This document shows positions 1-9,221 of a stretch of 64,000 nucleotides of DNA, in pieces (positions within the stretch are counted from its first letter, which is position 1; the number at the start of each line of letters is the position of its first letter). Source of the stretch: Streptococcus iniae (GTDB lineage: Bacteria; Bacillota; Bacilli; Lactobacillales; Streptococcaceae); NCBI RefSeq assembly GCF_030732225.1, contig NZ_CP132230.1:1144001-1208000 (forward strand), written 5' to 3'. A model generated the notes under the pieces. It was not told the origin of the DNA. It did not search any database and saw only the letters and a program-made list of their open reading frames with translations. Both the position numbers and the translations under genes were made by a program.

Positions 1-264
1 GGGAAAAGCCTTAAATAATTTTTGACAAATTGTTTCAGCAAGATGTTCAATCAAAGCGTGCTTGCTTTCTTCAACCTCAGCCTTAACTGCTTCATAGACT
101 AAACCATAATGAACCGTATCGTCAACCTTATCACTGTGACCAGCTTTTTTTAAGTCAAGGTAGAGTTCCATATCAATCATAAAAATCTGACCAAGAACCT
201 GCTCCTCAGCAAGCGCCCCGTGATAAGCATAAAAACGACAACCATTTAAAAGAATTTTATCCAT
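1..264 (-). CDS. folB: dihydroneopterin aldolase, 3' end cut by window edge
   Basis: This gene begins at ATG 262-264 and reads leftwards out of the window, so only about 88 N-terminal codons are visible. The protein starts MDKILLNGCRFYAYHGALAE, the beginning expected of a dihydroneopterin aldolase (FolB/FolQ), which converts dihydroneopterin to 6-hydroxymethyl-dihydropterin plus glycolaldehyde in cytosolic folate synthesis. The conserved YHG with the following acidic residues and the VHYGLVYE segment fit the family. It starts 6 bases after the folP stop, so it is co-transcribed with folP. folK would be expected next, outside the window. Confidence 0.88.
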   Translation of the reverse strand, partial: MDKILLNGCRFYAYHGALAEEQVLGQIFMIDMELYLDLKKAGHSDKVDDTVHYGLVYEAVKAEVEESKHALIEHLAETICQKLFKAFP

Positions 265-270
265 ATAACC

Positions 271-1071
271 TCACATTAATTGCTCAATAACAGAAACAAT
301 CTGACGATTTGCTTCAACGTTATGTACCCTTACCATTTGACAGCCCTTACTTAAAGCATATGCTGATAGGGTTGCTGTAGCCTCATCTCTGTCCAAAGCT
401 TTGGTATTCCCCCCCATAAGGTAATCAACTGTTCGCTTTCTAGAGATGCCAAAAAGTACCGGGTAACCCATTTGACAAACACTTTCTAAGCCTTTTAGAA
501 GCTCTATGTTCTGCTCAGCATTTTTGGCAAAACCAAAACCGGGATCTATCCAAATATTTTCTTTTGGAACTCCTTTTTCAAGAGCCAGTCTTGCTCGTTC
601 TGTTAGAAAGTCACAAACCTCTTGAGTTACATTTTGATAGACTTCCTCTTCTTGATTGTGCATAAGAATAATTGGAACATTATACTTGGCAGCTAAGTCA
701 AACATTTGGCCGTCATATAAGCCTGCCCAAACATCATTTAAAATGTCGGCACCTGCTTCAAGCGCTGCTCTAGCTGTTTGCGTCTTATAGGTATCAATGC
801 TAATTAAAACATCATATTTTTCCTTGATTGCTCTTATGACTGGAACCACGCGCTCAATTTCGTCTTCTGCTTCAACAACGTCATAACCAGGACGTGTTGA
901 TTCCCCACCAACATCAATAATTGTAGCCCCTTGCGCAATCATCTCACGTGTTTGCTCAAGAGCTTTTTCAATATCAGTATATGCCCCGCCGTCAGAAAAT
1001 GAGTCTGGTGTCACGTTTAAAATGCCCATAATGGCAGCATTGCCATTAATTATATGTTGCCCAATCTTCAT
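271..1071 (-). CDS. folP: dihydropteroate synthase
   Basis: The 266-residue protein matches dihydropteroate synthase, which joins p-aminobenzoate to hydroxymethyl-dihydropterin pyrophosphate and is the sulfonamide target. Family signatures are GILNVTPDSFSDGG at residues 16-29 and DVGGESTRPG at 53-62; a GFGFAK motif follows near residue 178 and a KR-containing loop near 215. The start ATG at 1069-1071 has an AGGAGG ribosome binding site that overlaps the folE stop codon, so the two are translationally linked. It sits in the order folE-folP-folB, the usual streptococcal folate cluster. No sulfonamide-resistance insertion was obvious in the loop after the STRPG motif. Confidence 0.95.
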   Translation of the reverse strand: MKIGQHIINGNAAIMGILNVTPDSFSDGGAYTDIEKALEQTREMIAQGATIIDVGGESTRPGYDVVEAEDEIERVVPVIRAIKEKYDVLISIDTYKTQTARAALEAGADILNDVWAGLYDGQMFDLAAKYNVPIILMHNQEEEVYQNVTQEVCDFLTERARLALEKGVPKENIWIDPGFGFAKNAEQNIELLKGLESVCQMGYPVLFGISRKRTVDYLMGGNTKALDRDEATATLSAYALSKGCQMVRVHNVEANRQIVSVIEQLM

Positions 1072-1080
1072 CTTAGCCTC

Positions 1081-1644
1081 CTAATGTTCTTTAATAAGTG
1101 CTAATACTTCTTTTCTTTCTGCTTGATTATCTTTATATATCCCTCTGGCTGTTGTTGTGATGGTCAGACTACCAGGTTTTTTGATGCCTCTCATCGTCAT
1201 ACACATGTGCTGTGCTTCCACCATGACAAAAACCCCTTTGGGATTAAGCGCTTCTACCAAAGAATCAGCGACCTGTGCTGTCAAACGTTCCTGCAACTGC
1301 GGACGCTTGCTTGCAACTTCAAGAGCTCTTGCTAATTTACTAAGACCAGTCACACGACCATCACTAGGTAAATAAGCAATATGTGCTTTGCCATAAAAAG
1401 GGACCAAATGATGTTCACACATGGAATAAAAAGGAATATCTTTTACAATAACCACATCGTCGTGGTTCTCAGTAAAGACAGCTGTAAATTGTTCTTTGGG
1501 ATCTTGTTCTAATCCAGAAAACATTTCCTGGTACATTTTAGCCACACGTTTTGGTGTATCTAAAAGGCCTTCACGCTGAGGATTCTCTCCCAAAGCTTCT
1601 AATAAATCGTAAATTGCAGCTTCTGCTTTTTCAAGGTTTACCAA
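1081..1644 (-). CDS. folE: GTP cyclohydrolase I
   Basis: The 187-residue protein is a full-length GTP cyclohydrolase I, the first committed step of tetrahydrofolate synthesis (GTP to dihydroneopterin triphosphate). The zinc ligands are visible as Cys76 and His79 in [10 protein letters not shown] and Cys148 in [10 protein letters not shown], so this is the zinc-dependent FolE1 type. It lies between folC (gap 28 bases) and folP (gap 9 bases) on the same strand. The TAG stop is embedded in the ribosome binding site of folP. Confidence 0.95.
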   Translation of the reverse strand: MVNLEKAEAAIYDLLEALGENPQREGLLDTPKRVAKMYQEMFSGLEQDPKEQFTAVFTENHDDVVIVKDIPFYSMCEHHLVPFYGKAHIAYLPSDGRVTGLSKLARALEVASKRPQLQERLTAQVADSLVEALNPKGVFVMVEAQHMCMTMRGIKKPGSLTITTTARGIYKDNQAERKEVLALIKEH

Positions 1645-1672
1645 AGGTATTTTTCCTCGTTCTTTCTATATC

Positions 1673-2932
1673 TTAACGTAATTTTTGCTTAAACCAGTCT
1701 TGTCTCACCTGTGAAATAAAATACAAGGAACCTGTAATCACATAAAAGTCATCTTTTTTTGCCAGAGACCTAGCTGATAACCAGTCCTTAACGTCTTCAA
1801 CTTTGGCATATTGACTTGGATAGTTATCAAGCGGATAAGCATTGTGATAGTCAAAACTTGTAACCGTTAAATCATCAAAGTTCTCCAACAAACAAAGCAT
1901 TTCCTCAATGGGTTTGGTGTCAATAGCGGCAAATAGGATATGAATCCTTTTATGGCCATATTTCTCTTTTAACAAGGAAACGAGTGCACGAACACTTTCA
2001 TTATTATGGGCACCATCAATCATCAGATTATCAGCTAGAAGCTCCGTTCTTCCCAACCAATAACTCTCAGAAATCCCAATTTTAATGGTTTTTTCTGTAA
2101 CTTTGGGATAACTGTCGCTTAGTAAGAGACTTGTCATAATAGCTAGTGCAGCATTTGAAAGCTGATGATGTCCTGGCATAGCGGGTTGAATGCCTTCTAT
2201 CTCTGCAATTGAAGACTTGAAACTGTAGGATTGACCGTCTGCTTCTAATGAAAAATCCGTCTTAAATGCTAACAGATTAGCCCCATACTTGTCAGCTTGA
2301 TTTTGAAAAACAGCCAAAGCCTGAATCTTATCAATAGCAACAACAACAGGCTCTTTACCTTTAATAACGCCAGCCTTTTGGCTGGCAATTTCAACGTAGC
2401 TATCCCCCAAAATATTTTGGTGGTCTAAGCCAATTGAAGGACAAATAACAGCTAAAGCCTGAAAAACATTCGTTGAATCGTAGGTCCCACCTAAGCCAGC
2501 TTCAATTATAGCAATGTCAACAGGGTGAATCTGGCCAAAGTAATGGAACATAATCAGTGTGATTATCTCAAACTCTGTCGCTTGGCCGAAATCAGTTTCC
2601 TTTGGAAGACGCTCGGCAAGTGGCTGAATCTGATTGACGCAAAACACCAAATCCTTTTCTGAAATCATTTGACCATTAATGGCAATACGTTCTTTAAAAT
2701 CCATAATAAAAGGTGATGTAAAGGTCCCAACCTCATAACCTGACGCAGAAAAAATGTGTTGTAGATTATTAACGGTTGAACCTTTGCCATTTGTTCCAAC
2801 AACATGAATCCCCTTGATTTTTTCTTGAGGGTTTCCAAGTTTTTCAAGAACCCAAAACATTCTCTCTAAGCCTGGTTTTATGGAAAATTTATCCTGGGCA
2901 TGTATCCAATCTAAACTTTTCTGATAGGACAT
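1673..2932 (-). CDS. folC: folylpolyglutamate synthase / dihydrofolate synthase family protein
   Basis: The 419-residue Mur-ligase-type protein carries the P-loop GTNGKGS at residues 46-52 and the downstream SIGLDHQNILG and DGAHN segments typical of FolC. These enzymes add glutamate to folates and, in many bacteria, also make dihydrofolate from dihydropteroate. Whether this one is mono- or bifunctional cannot be told from sequence. It is first in the folate cluster. A terminator separates it from thrB upstream, so a promoter for folCEPB probably lies between 2933 and 2957 or within the thrB 3' region; I could not pick one out. Confidence 0.93.
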   Translation of the reverse strand: MSYQKSLDWIHAQDKFSIKPGLERMFWVLEKLGNPQEKIKGIHVVGTNGKGSTVNNLQHIFSASGYEVGTFTSPFIMDFKERIAINGQMISEKDLVFCVNQIQPLAERLPKETDFGQATEFEIITLIMFHYFGQIHPVDIAIIEAGLGGTYDSTNVFQALAVICPSIGLDHQNILGDSYVEIASQKAGVIKGKEPVVVAIDKIQALAVFQNQADKYGANLLAFKTDFSLEADGQSYSFKSSIAEIEGIQPAMPGHHQLSNAALAIMTSLLLSDSYPKVTEKTIKIGISESYWLGRTELLADNLMIDGAHNNESVRALVSLLKEKYGHKRIHILFAAIDTKPIEEMLCLLENFDDLTVTSFDYHNAYPLDNYPSQYAKVEDVKDWLSARSLAKKDDFYVITGSLYFISQVRQDWFKQKLR

Positions 2933-2956
2933 GATTCCCCTTTCATTATTTATCTT

Positions 2957-2992
2957 AAAAAAAGTGGTTGCTGATACACATCAACAGCCACT
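2957..2992 (-). terminator. terminator after hom-thrB
   Basis: On the minus strand an 11-base imperfect stem (outer arms AGTGG and CCACT, one mismatch, one G-U pair) is followed directly by seven T. It lies 24 bases past the thrB stop and ends the hom-thrB transcript before folC. Confidence 0.75.
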
Positions 2993-3015
2993 CCATCACC
3001 GTGTCTCCTCATTAA

Positions 3016-3876
3016 CTAGAGAACTCTGAGACCCTCATTATCAATAGTGAGCTGACAAATTTCCCCATTCAACTGAAGCTTTGTTAATTCCTCTAAAAGT
3101 TGAGCTGCTTTTTGATTTGGGCAAAGAGAAACAACAGTTGGCCCTGCTCCTGATAAGTAAGTGGCAAATGCCCCGTTCTTTTTAGACACAAGTTTAATTT
3201 CTTGAAACTCTTTTACGAGTTTTTGACGGTAGACTTCATGAAATTGATCATTTTCAATGGCTCGGCCTGCTTTTTCCATATCACCTGTTAAGAGAGCTGC
3301 AATAGCCACATTAGCAATAGAGGAGGCTGATACCGCCTGTTTATAGGAAAGTTGCTGTGGTAAAACGCCTCTGGAATCTGATGTTTTCAACTCATAATTA
3401 GGGATAAAAGCAATCAAACTCACATCAGGAAAGGCTGCCTTAACGTAGTCCAGTTGTCCAGCAAATTGTGAGGCAATAACCATTTGGCCAAAAATAGCAG
3501 GAGCCACATTATCTGGATGCCCTTCTATTTGTGTAGCAATGGTTAATTTACGTTCTTGACTAAGCTTTAAATCTGCTAGTTGATTGGCTAATTCAATACC
3601 AGCTACAATGACTGATGATGATGACCCTAAGCCTCTTGCTAATGGAATTTCTGACACCATTTTAATGCGATGTGCTTTAATATTGGGAGCGATTTTTAAG
3701 GCTGTTTGAATTAATAAATTTTCCTGATCATGAGGCACATCCCCAAGGTCATGCTCAATAACCCATTGGTGACTTTCTTCTAAAACATGTATGTCTAGGT
3801 ATCTTGAAATAGCAATTCCTAGGGAGTCAAAACCAGGACCTATGTTTGCTGAGGTTGCTGGAACTCTAATGATCAT
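3016..3876 (-). CDS. thrB: homoserine kinase
   Basis: The 286-residue GHMP-family kinase phosphorylates homoserine in threonine synthesis. The ATP-binding GHMP motif [10 protein letters not shown] spans residues 80-89, the N-terminal [16 protein letters not shown] block is characteristic of ThrB, and a C-terminal SGAGPTV motif is present. It follows hom with a one-base gap, and its AGGAG ribosome binding site lies inside the hom 3' end, giving translational coupling. thrC is not in the window. Confidence 0.95.
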   Translation of the reverse strand: MIIRVPATSANIGPGFDSLGIAISRYLDIHVLEESHQWVIEHDLGDVPHDQENLLIQTALKIAPNIKAHRIKMVSEIPLARGLGSSSSVIVAGIELANQLADLKLSQERKLTIATQIEGHPDNVAPAIFGQMVIASQFAGQLDYVKAAFPDVSLIAFIPNYELKTSDSRGVLPQQLSYKQAVSASSIANVAIAALLTGDMEKAGRAIENDQFHEVYRQKLVKEFQEIKLVSKKNGAFATYLSGAGPTVVSLCPNQKAAQLLEELTKLQLNGEICQLTIDNEGLRVL

Positions 3877-3877
3877 G

Positions 3878-5164
3878 TTAATCTCCTAATACTCTAAATT
3901 GGTTAATCAAAGAAAAATCTTTAACTTGTTGAATATCTTTGAGCACAGCATTTACTTGAAGTTGATTCATGTCATGTGTGATGATTACCAATCTTGCTTT
4001 TTCTCCCTGAGCCTTTTCTTGAAGGACTTGTTGAAAGGACACATTATAACGGTTAAAAATGTCAGCAATACGCAACAATTGTCCTGGTTTATCCGGTGTT
4101 TCTAATGAGAAATAATAGGAACTGACAATATCTGCTGCTTTGGCTAAAACTGTTTCACTTTTAAATTCATTAAATGCTTTACCAATTGTCTCTTCCTTAA
4201 GGCGACGTGCAATTCGAATAATATCAGCCATTACAGATGTTGCTGTCGGTTTTTGACCAGCACCTGGTCCGTATAACATGGATTGTCCTATTCCAATTGA
4301 CTCAATATAAACGGCATTCATGACACCATTAACACTGGCTAATGGGTGTTTTTCAGGAATAAAAGTAGGAGAAACACCAGCTGAAATCCCTGAAGCTGTT
4401 TCTTCAATAAAACCAAGTAGTTTAATAACATAACCTAATTCTTGTGCAAGAGTAACATCCTTAGCACTGATAGATGATATCCCTTTATGAGACACTTGTT
4501 CAAAATCAAGGTCCATCCCAAAGGAAAATTGGCTTAGAATTGCTACTTTATAGGCAGCATCAATCCCTTCAACATCGTTAGTTGGATCACTCTCAGCATA
4601 GCCAAGTTCTTGTGCCTTAGCTAAGGCTTGTTCATAAGTCCAACCTTTATCAACCATTTGAGTCATCATGTAATTGGAGGTTCCATTTAAAACCCCAATT
4701 AGTTTTGTAATCTTATCAGAAGCATAGGAATTCGCCAATGTTCTTAATATCGGAATGCCACCAGCAACAGCAGCCTCATAGTAAAAGGCGAGCCCCTCTT
4801 TTTGAGCTAAAGAACGCATTTCCTTACCATGCAATGCAATTAAGTCCTTATTCGCAGTAACAACATGCTTGCCTGCCCTAAGCGCCTGGCAAATAAATGT
4901 CTTTGCAGGCTCGATGCGGCCCATTAATTCAACGACTATAGTAATTTCTGGATCTTCTAAAATATCGTCAATAGATGTTACAAATTCATAGGTATAGCCT
5001 AAACCCATCAATCGATTTTTTTCATTTTCATTTCGAACTAAGATTTTTGAGATGACAATGTCATCACCTGCTGCATCGCTTATCTTGGAATAATTTTCCG
5101 TCAATAAAAAAGGCAGTCCACTAGCAACCGTACCAAATCCTAATAAGGCAATTTTTATAGGCAT
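3878..5164 (-). CDS. hom: homoserine dehydrogenase
   Basis: The 428-residue enzyme reduces aspartate semialdehyde to homoserine, the branch to threonine and methionine. The N-terminal nucleotide-binding GFGTVASG is at residues 9-16, the [10 protein letters not shown] catalytic-domain motif follows, and the last about 70 residues look like an ACT domain, consistent with threonine feedback. ATG 5162-5164 is preceded by a GGAG site. It is the first gene of hom-thrB and is divergent from the deacetylase at 5349. Confidence 0.95.
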   Translation of the reverse strand: MPIKIALLGFGTVASGLPFLLTENYSKISDAAGDDIVISKILVRNENEKNRLMGLGYTYEFVTSIDDILEDPEITIVVELMGRIEPAKTFICQALRAGKHVVTANKDLIALHGKEMRSLAQKEGLAFYYEAAVAGGIPILRTLANSYASDKITKLIGVLNGTSNYMMTQMVDKGWTYEQALAKAQELGYAESDPTNDVEGIDAAYKVAILSQFSFGMDLDFEQVSHKGISSISAKDVTLAQELGYVIKLLGFIEETASGISAGVSPTFIPEKHPLASVNGVMNAVYIESIGIGQSMLYGPGAGQKPTATSVMADIIRIARRLKEETIGKAFNEFKSETVLAKAADIVSSYYFSLETPDKPGQLLRIADIFNRYNVSFQQVLQEKAQGEKARLVIITHDMNQLQVNAVLKDIQQVKDFSLINQFRVLGD

Positions 5165-5220
5165 ATCTATAACTCCTTTTACTACTATTTCAGGAGACTT
5201 TTAACAGTCTTACCTTGCTT

Positions 5221-5229
5221 ATTATACCA
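5221..5229 (-). promoter_or_regulatory. extended -10 promoter for hom
   Basis: The minus strand reads TGGTATAAT, a consensus extended -10 element (TGnTATAAT), 57 bases before the hom start. No good -35 hexamer is present at 16-18 bases, which is acceptable for an extended -10 promoter. Confidence 0.6.
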
Positions 5230-5312
5230 AAAATTCATTTAATGTGATATATGGGAATGTTAATTCTGTAAGACTTCAACTATTTTCTGATTCATTATAA
5301 GACAAAACATGT

Positions 5313-5339
5313 TATAATAAAAAAAATAAAGTCATAGGA
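5313..5339 (+). promoter_or_regulatory. -10 element and ribosome binding site of the deacetylase gene
   Basis: A perfect TATAAT lies at 5313-5318, 30 bases before the start codon at 5349, and TAGGAG at 5334-5339 is the ribosome binding site. The -35 region is poor. The short 5' leader leaves little room for other regulation. Confidence 0.55.
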
Positions 5340-5348
5340 GTCTTCTGA

Positions 5349-6269
5349 ATGCGTCATAATAACAGACGAAAACGTCAACAAAAGGAACGAAAAGTTTTTC
5401 TATTTCTTCTTTCTTTTTTAATAGTAGCACTTGGTTTTTTTGTATTTCATTATAAGGATTCTTTGCAATTCTCTAAAACAACAACTCAAGATAAAACAAG
5501 TCAGGTCTCAACTAATCCTAAAGTCAAAAACAACATAAAAAAAGACACTAATCAAACAAAGAACAAAACAACTTGGACTAAAGCAGAACAACCCGTTAAA
5601 ATACCAATTTTAATGTATCATGCCATTCATAACATGGCCCCAGAGGAAGCTGCAAGTGCTAATTTAATTGTTGCTCCTGATGTTTTTGAAAGTCACATTA
5701 AGCAACTTTCTGAGCAAGGCTACTATTTCCTAAGTCCAGAGGAAGCCTACCGCGTTCTGAGCAAAAATGAATTGCCTAGTGATAAAGTAGTTTGGCTAAC
5801 TTTCGACGACAGCATGATTGATTTTTATAGAGTAGCTTATCCTATTTTGAAAAAATACCAGGCCAAGGCTACAAATAATGTCATTACTGGCTTTACACAA
5901 AATAATAGTGTTGCCAACCTGACCATTGATCAGATGAAAGAAATGAAAAAACACGGCATGTCTTTCCAAGATCACACTGTTAACCACCCTGATTTATCAC
6001 AACAAAATGAAGTTACACAAAACTTTGAAATGCAAGATTCCATGGAATTTCTAGACAAAGAATTGAGTCAAAAAACGATCGCCATTGCATACCCTGCTGG
6101 TCGTTACAGTGATAAAACCCTAGAAATTGCAAGCCGACTAAACTATAAACTAGGGGTTACAACAAATGAAGGCCTTGCTAGCGCTGCAGATGGATTACTC
6201 TCTCTTAACAGAGTACGCATTCTACCAAACACGACAGCAGAAATTCTTATGGCCACTATCACACAATAA
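5349..6269 (+). CDS. membrane-anchored polysaccharide deacetylase (NodB domain)
   Basis: The 306-residue protein has a basic N-terminus, one membrane anchor at about residues 16-34, a Lys/Thr/Gln-rich linker to about 80, and a NodB-type carbohydrate esterase 4 domain to the end. Visible motifs are TFDD at 151-154, HTVNHP with His209 and His213 as metal ligands, and YPAGRY at 248-253. The domain should face outside and remove N-acetyl groups from a cell-wall polymer, either peptidoglycan or another GlcNAc polymer. It is shorter than pneumococcal PgdA (463 residues), so I give no symbol. Homologous short deacetylases are virulence factors in pyogenic streptococci, which is family knowledge rather than evidence here. 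It is monocistronic with its own terminator. Confidence 0.85.
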   Translation: MRHNNRRKRQQKERKVFLFLLSFLIVALGFFVFHYKDSLQFSKTTTQDKTSQVSTNPKVKNNIKKDTNQTKNKTTWTKAEQPVKIPILMYHAIHNMAPEEAASANLIVAPDVFESHIKQLSEQGYYFLSPEEAYRVLSKNELPSDKVVWLTFDDSMIDFYRVAYPILKKYQAKATNNVITGFTQNNSVANLTIDQMKEMKKHGMSFQDHTVNHPDLSQQNEVTQNFEMQDSMEFLDKELSQKTIAIAYPAGRYSDKTLEIASRLNYKLGVTTNEGLASAADGLLSLNRVRILPNTTAEILMATITQ

Positions 6270-6275
6270 AAAAAG

Positions 6276-6315
6276 AAAAAAAGACAAGAGAGTCATACTC
6301 TGATGTCTTTTTTTT
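6276..6315 (+). terminator. terminator of the deacetylase gene
   Basis: Arms AAAAGACA and TGTCTTTT, with an inner AGAG/CTCT stem, are followed by a long T run 15-40 bases past the stop codon. Confidence 0.8.
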
Positions 6316-6438
6316 ACTTTCAAGTAATCATAAGCATTTTTGACTCTATAATCTCTGCGGTGTATTTAGCCACTACAGAAATTATGGAACCTATTTTAAA
6401 AAAATTGATCAATTTCGTTGGTAAATACCACTATTTTA

Positions 6439-7752
6439 GGTAGTGTAAAATATCTTGTGTAAACACAAAAAAGGAATAAATCCTGTATAGTAGAGTTACG
6501 ACACTTCACTAGAAAGAGATTTATTCCCATGACTCAGTTTACCACAGAATTACTTAACTTCCTAGCGCAAAAACAAGATATTGATGAATTCTTTCGATCC
6601 TCTTTAGAAATAGCTATGAATGACCTCTTGCAGGTTGAACTATCAGCTTTCCTTGGATATGAGCCATATAAAAAAGAAGGTTACAATACAGGTAATAGCC
6701 GTAATGGGACTTACTCTCGACAGTTTGAAACGAAGTATGGCTTAGTCAATTTAATCATTCCAAGAGATCGAAATGGCGAGTTTTCACCAGTTTTATTACC
6801 ATCTTATGCTAGACGAGATGACCACTTGGAAGAGATGGTGATTAAACTCTATCAAACTGTCGTTACGACACGCGAAATCAGTGACATTATTGAGCGCATG
6901 TATGGTCACCACTACAGTCCAGCAACGGTTTCAAATATCACAAAAGTGACCCAAGAAAGTGTCACTGCCTTTCATGAGCGTTCCTTTCAAACTAACTACT
7001 CAGTCTTGTATCTAGACGGAACTTACTTACCCTTGCGACAAGGTACGGTCAGTAAAGAATGTATTCACATTGCACTTGGTATCACGCCCGAAGGGTATAA
7101 ATCAGTTCTTGGCTATGAGATTGCTCCTAATGAAAATAATGTCTCTTGGTCAGATCTTCTTAAGAGGCTACAAAATCAAGGACTTAAGCAAGTTTCTCTA
7201 GTTGTTACAGACGGGCTTAACGGTGTGGATCAAATCATCCAACAAGCCTATCCAATGGCTAAACAGCAACGGTGTCTGGTTCACATTGGTCGCAATATCT
7301 CCAGTAAGGGCAAACGAGTAGATAGGGCACCTATTCTAAATCAGTTCAAGCAGATTTATCGTGCCACAAATTTACAGGAGGCTATTAAATTATTGGAACA
7401 ATTTGTTTCTGAGTGGAAACCTCGTTACAAAAAGGTTATGACATCACTTGAAACAACTGAAAATCTCCTAACTTTCTATCAATTTCCACATCACATTTGG
7501 TCTAGTATTTACTCTACAAACTTGATTGAATCACTCAATAAAGAAATCAAGCGACAAAGCAAGAAGAGGGTGGTTTTTCCAAATGAAGAAGCCTTAGAAC
7601 GATGCCTTGTAAGTATTTTCGAAGACTATAACATTAAGTTCGGAGCTCGTATTCATAAAGGATTCGGAGTATGTTTTGACACACTTGATAGCTTATTTGA
7701 CTAATATTCAAAAACTCTACTCTCGTGTTTACACAAAATTATTGACAGTATC
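6439..7752 (+). mobile_element. IS256-family insertion sequence
   Basis: The element is about 1.3 kb and is bounded by 28-bp imperfect inverted repeats at 6439-6466 and 7725-7752. The inner 12 bases (TTGTGTAAACAC) are identical and 11 of the outer 16 match. It contains a single transposase gene in the plus direction. I found no direct repeat of 8-9 bp at the flanks, so the original target duplication is lost or the ends are off by a few bases. Confidence 0.85.
6529..7704 (+). CDS. IS256-family (mutator-type) transposase
   Basis: The 391-residue protein is a full-length IS256-type transposase. The catalytic acids are visible as Asp163 in YLDGTYLP, Asp228 in VVTDGLNG, and Glu334 in the diagnostic STNLIESLNKEIKR motif. 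The N-terminal ELSAFLGYEPY and NSRNGTYSRQ segments are also typical. The reading frame is intact with ATG at 6529, so it could be active. It lies alone between the two inverted repeats of the element. Confidence 0.93.
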   Translation: MTQFTTELLNFLAQKQDIDEFFRSSLEIAMNDLLQVELSAFLGYEPYKKEGYNTGNSRNGTYSRQFETKYGLVNLIIPRDRNGEFSPVLLPSYARRDDHLEEMVIKLYQTVVTTREISDIIERMYGHHYSPATVSNITKVTQESVTAFHERSFQTNYSVLYLDGTYLPLRQGTVSKECIHIALGITPEGYKSVLGYEIAPNENNVSWSDLLKRLQNQGLKQVSLVVTDGLNGVDQIIQQAYPMAKQQRCLVHIGRNISSKGKRVDRAPILNQFKQIYRATNLQEAIKLLEQFVSEWKPRYKKVMTSLETTENLLTFYQFPHHIWSSIYSTNLIESLNKEIKRQSKKRVVFPNEEALERCLVSIFEDYNIKFGARIHKGFGVCFDTLDSLFD

Positions 7753-8048
7753 TCAAGAAATTAAATATAATTAAAGTTATAAGTTCATGGAATTTAATCT
7801 TTATTTTAGAAATAAGATTGTTTCATTAATGAATCATAACCACCCGTCTAACGGGTGGTTTGAACAAGGGCTATAAGCCCAGAATACAAGCCAGCGTCTA
7901 AAGGCGCTGGCTTTCACTTTGTTCAAGCCTTATTGCTCTTGACTCGTCACTTGCCTCTCAAAGAGGCCTTTGTATTACTTGCCACTATCCCTAAAGGGAT
8001 CTTCTGAAAAGGCAACACTTTTCTGTACAACATTTATAAAGTGTTTTT

Positions 8049-8828
8049 CTAGGCAATTAATCTTTTAGTCATTGGTGTTTGGTAGTTGAGACTACCATGA
8101 ATGCGGTGGTAATTCCACCAATGAACATAGTCTTTAGTCTTAAGAACTAGTTCTTCCAGCGATTGAAAGGTTTCTTGATAAACAAATTCAATTTTGAAAG
8201 CACGATACGTACTTTCAGCTACGGCATTGTCATAAGGACAACCAGCCTGACTAAGCGAACGTGTGATTCCAAAGGCTTCCAATATTTCATCAATTAACTG
8301 ATTATCAAACTCTTTGCCACGATCTGAATGGAACATCTTGACTTTGGTCAGGGCGTAAGGGATGCTTTGTATGGCTTGCTTAACGAGTTCAGCGGTCTTG
8401 TGCCAACCAAGAGACAGGCCGATGATTTCACGGTTGTATAGGTCAATGATGAGGCAAACATAAGCCCAACGATTGCCTACACGAACATAGGTTAAGTCAG
8501 TGACTAAGGCTTGTAGTGGTCTTTCTTGCTTAAACTGCCTGTCTAAGTGGTTGGGAATAGGGGCTTCATTCTTGCCTCTAGAATGTGGTTTGAAGGTGGC
8601 TTTCTGATAAACAGAAACCAAATTGAGTCGCTTCATAATGCGTCGAATCCGACGCCGTGAAAGTGTGATACCTTCGTTATTCAAGCATATTTTGATTTTT
8701 CTGGATCCGTATCTGGACTCGCTCTCGAGGAAAATTCTTTTAATAGTTTCTTCAAACTCCGTTTCAGATACTGACTCCACGGCTTGATAGTAATAACTTG
8801 AGCGTGGCATATTCAGCCAGCGACACAT
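8049..8828 (-). CDS. IS3-family transposase OrfB (catalytic part)
   Basis: The 259-residue frame has the integrase-type catalytic core: Asp111 in VTDLTYV, Asp169 in HSDRGKEF and Glu205 in AVAESTYR, giving the DD(35)E spacing of IS3 transposases. The same frame stays open upstream to the end of orfA, through ANKAKYSISKMCRW. The functional product is therefore probably an OrfAB fusion made by -1 frameshifting at the A5G3 run around 8871-8877, not translation from the internal Met at 8826-8828. The frame is intact. Confidence 0.9.
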   Translation of the reverse strand: MCRWLNMPRSSYYYQAVESVSETEFEETIKRIFLESESRYGSRKIKICLNNEGITLSRRRIRRIMKRLNLVSVYQKATFKPHSRGKNEAPIPNHLDRQFKQERPLQALVTDLTYVRVGNRWAYVCLIIDLYNREIIGLSLGWHKTAELVKQAIQSIPYALTKVKMFHSDRGKEFDNQLIDEILEAFGITRSLSQAGCPYDNAVAESTYRAFKIEFVYQETFQSLEELVLKTKDYVHWWNYHRIHGSLNYQTPMTKRLIA

Positions 8829-8863
8829 CTTTGAAATGCTGTATTTAGCCTTATTAGCAGTGA

Positions 8864-9154
8864 TTATTTCCCTTTTTGTGCCATAATCACTGCCGCTTGC
8901 TTTAGGATATCTAATTGCATTTCGAGTTCTTTATTGTGTTTCCTGAGTTCAATTAGCTCCCGCTGTTCATCTGTCAGATTATCAACAGACTTGAATGAAC
9001 CAGTTGTTTTGGCTTGTCTAACCCACTTATCGAAGGTGGAAGGGGTTAGCTCGTATTCCTTGATGAGGCTGCTACGCTTTCTACCAGCATTGTAAAGGTC
9101 CACAATTTGTTGCTTAAAATCATCGGTGAAGTGACGACGTACTTTTCTAGACAT
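8864..9154 (-). CDS. IS3-family transposase OrfA (helix-turn-helix)
   Basis: The 96-residue protein has an N-terminal helix-turn-helix of the transposase-8 type (FTDDFKQQIVDLYNAG, then TPSTFDKWVRQ) and a C-terminal leucine-zipper-like helix rich in Leu, Glu and Lys (LIELRKHNKELEMQLDILKQA). It binds the element ends and dimerises. A GGGAG ribosome binding site precedes ATG 9152-9154. Its 3' end overlaps the -1 frame that leads into orfB. Confidence 0.9.
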   Translation of the reverse strand: MSRKVRRHFTDDFKQQIVDLYNAGRKRSSLIKEYELTPSTFDKWVRQAKTTGSFKSVDNLTDEQRELIELRKHNKELEMQLDILKQAAVIMAQKGK

Positions 9155-9221
9155 GGTTTTTCTCCCGTTTTTCTTAAGTGTAGAACACTTTATAATTTCT
9201 GTCTAGTTTAGTGTAACCTAT

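Noticed and set aside
1123..1375. Two plus-strand ORFs over folE
   Set aside because: They are opposite a well-conserved enzyme and have no ribosome binding site.
6432..7760. Search for an 8-9 bp target duplication of the IS256-type element
   Set aside because: The flanks TATTTTAGG and TCTCAAGAA show no match; no duplication is claimed.
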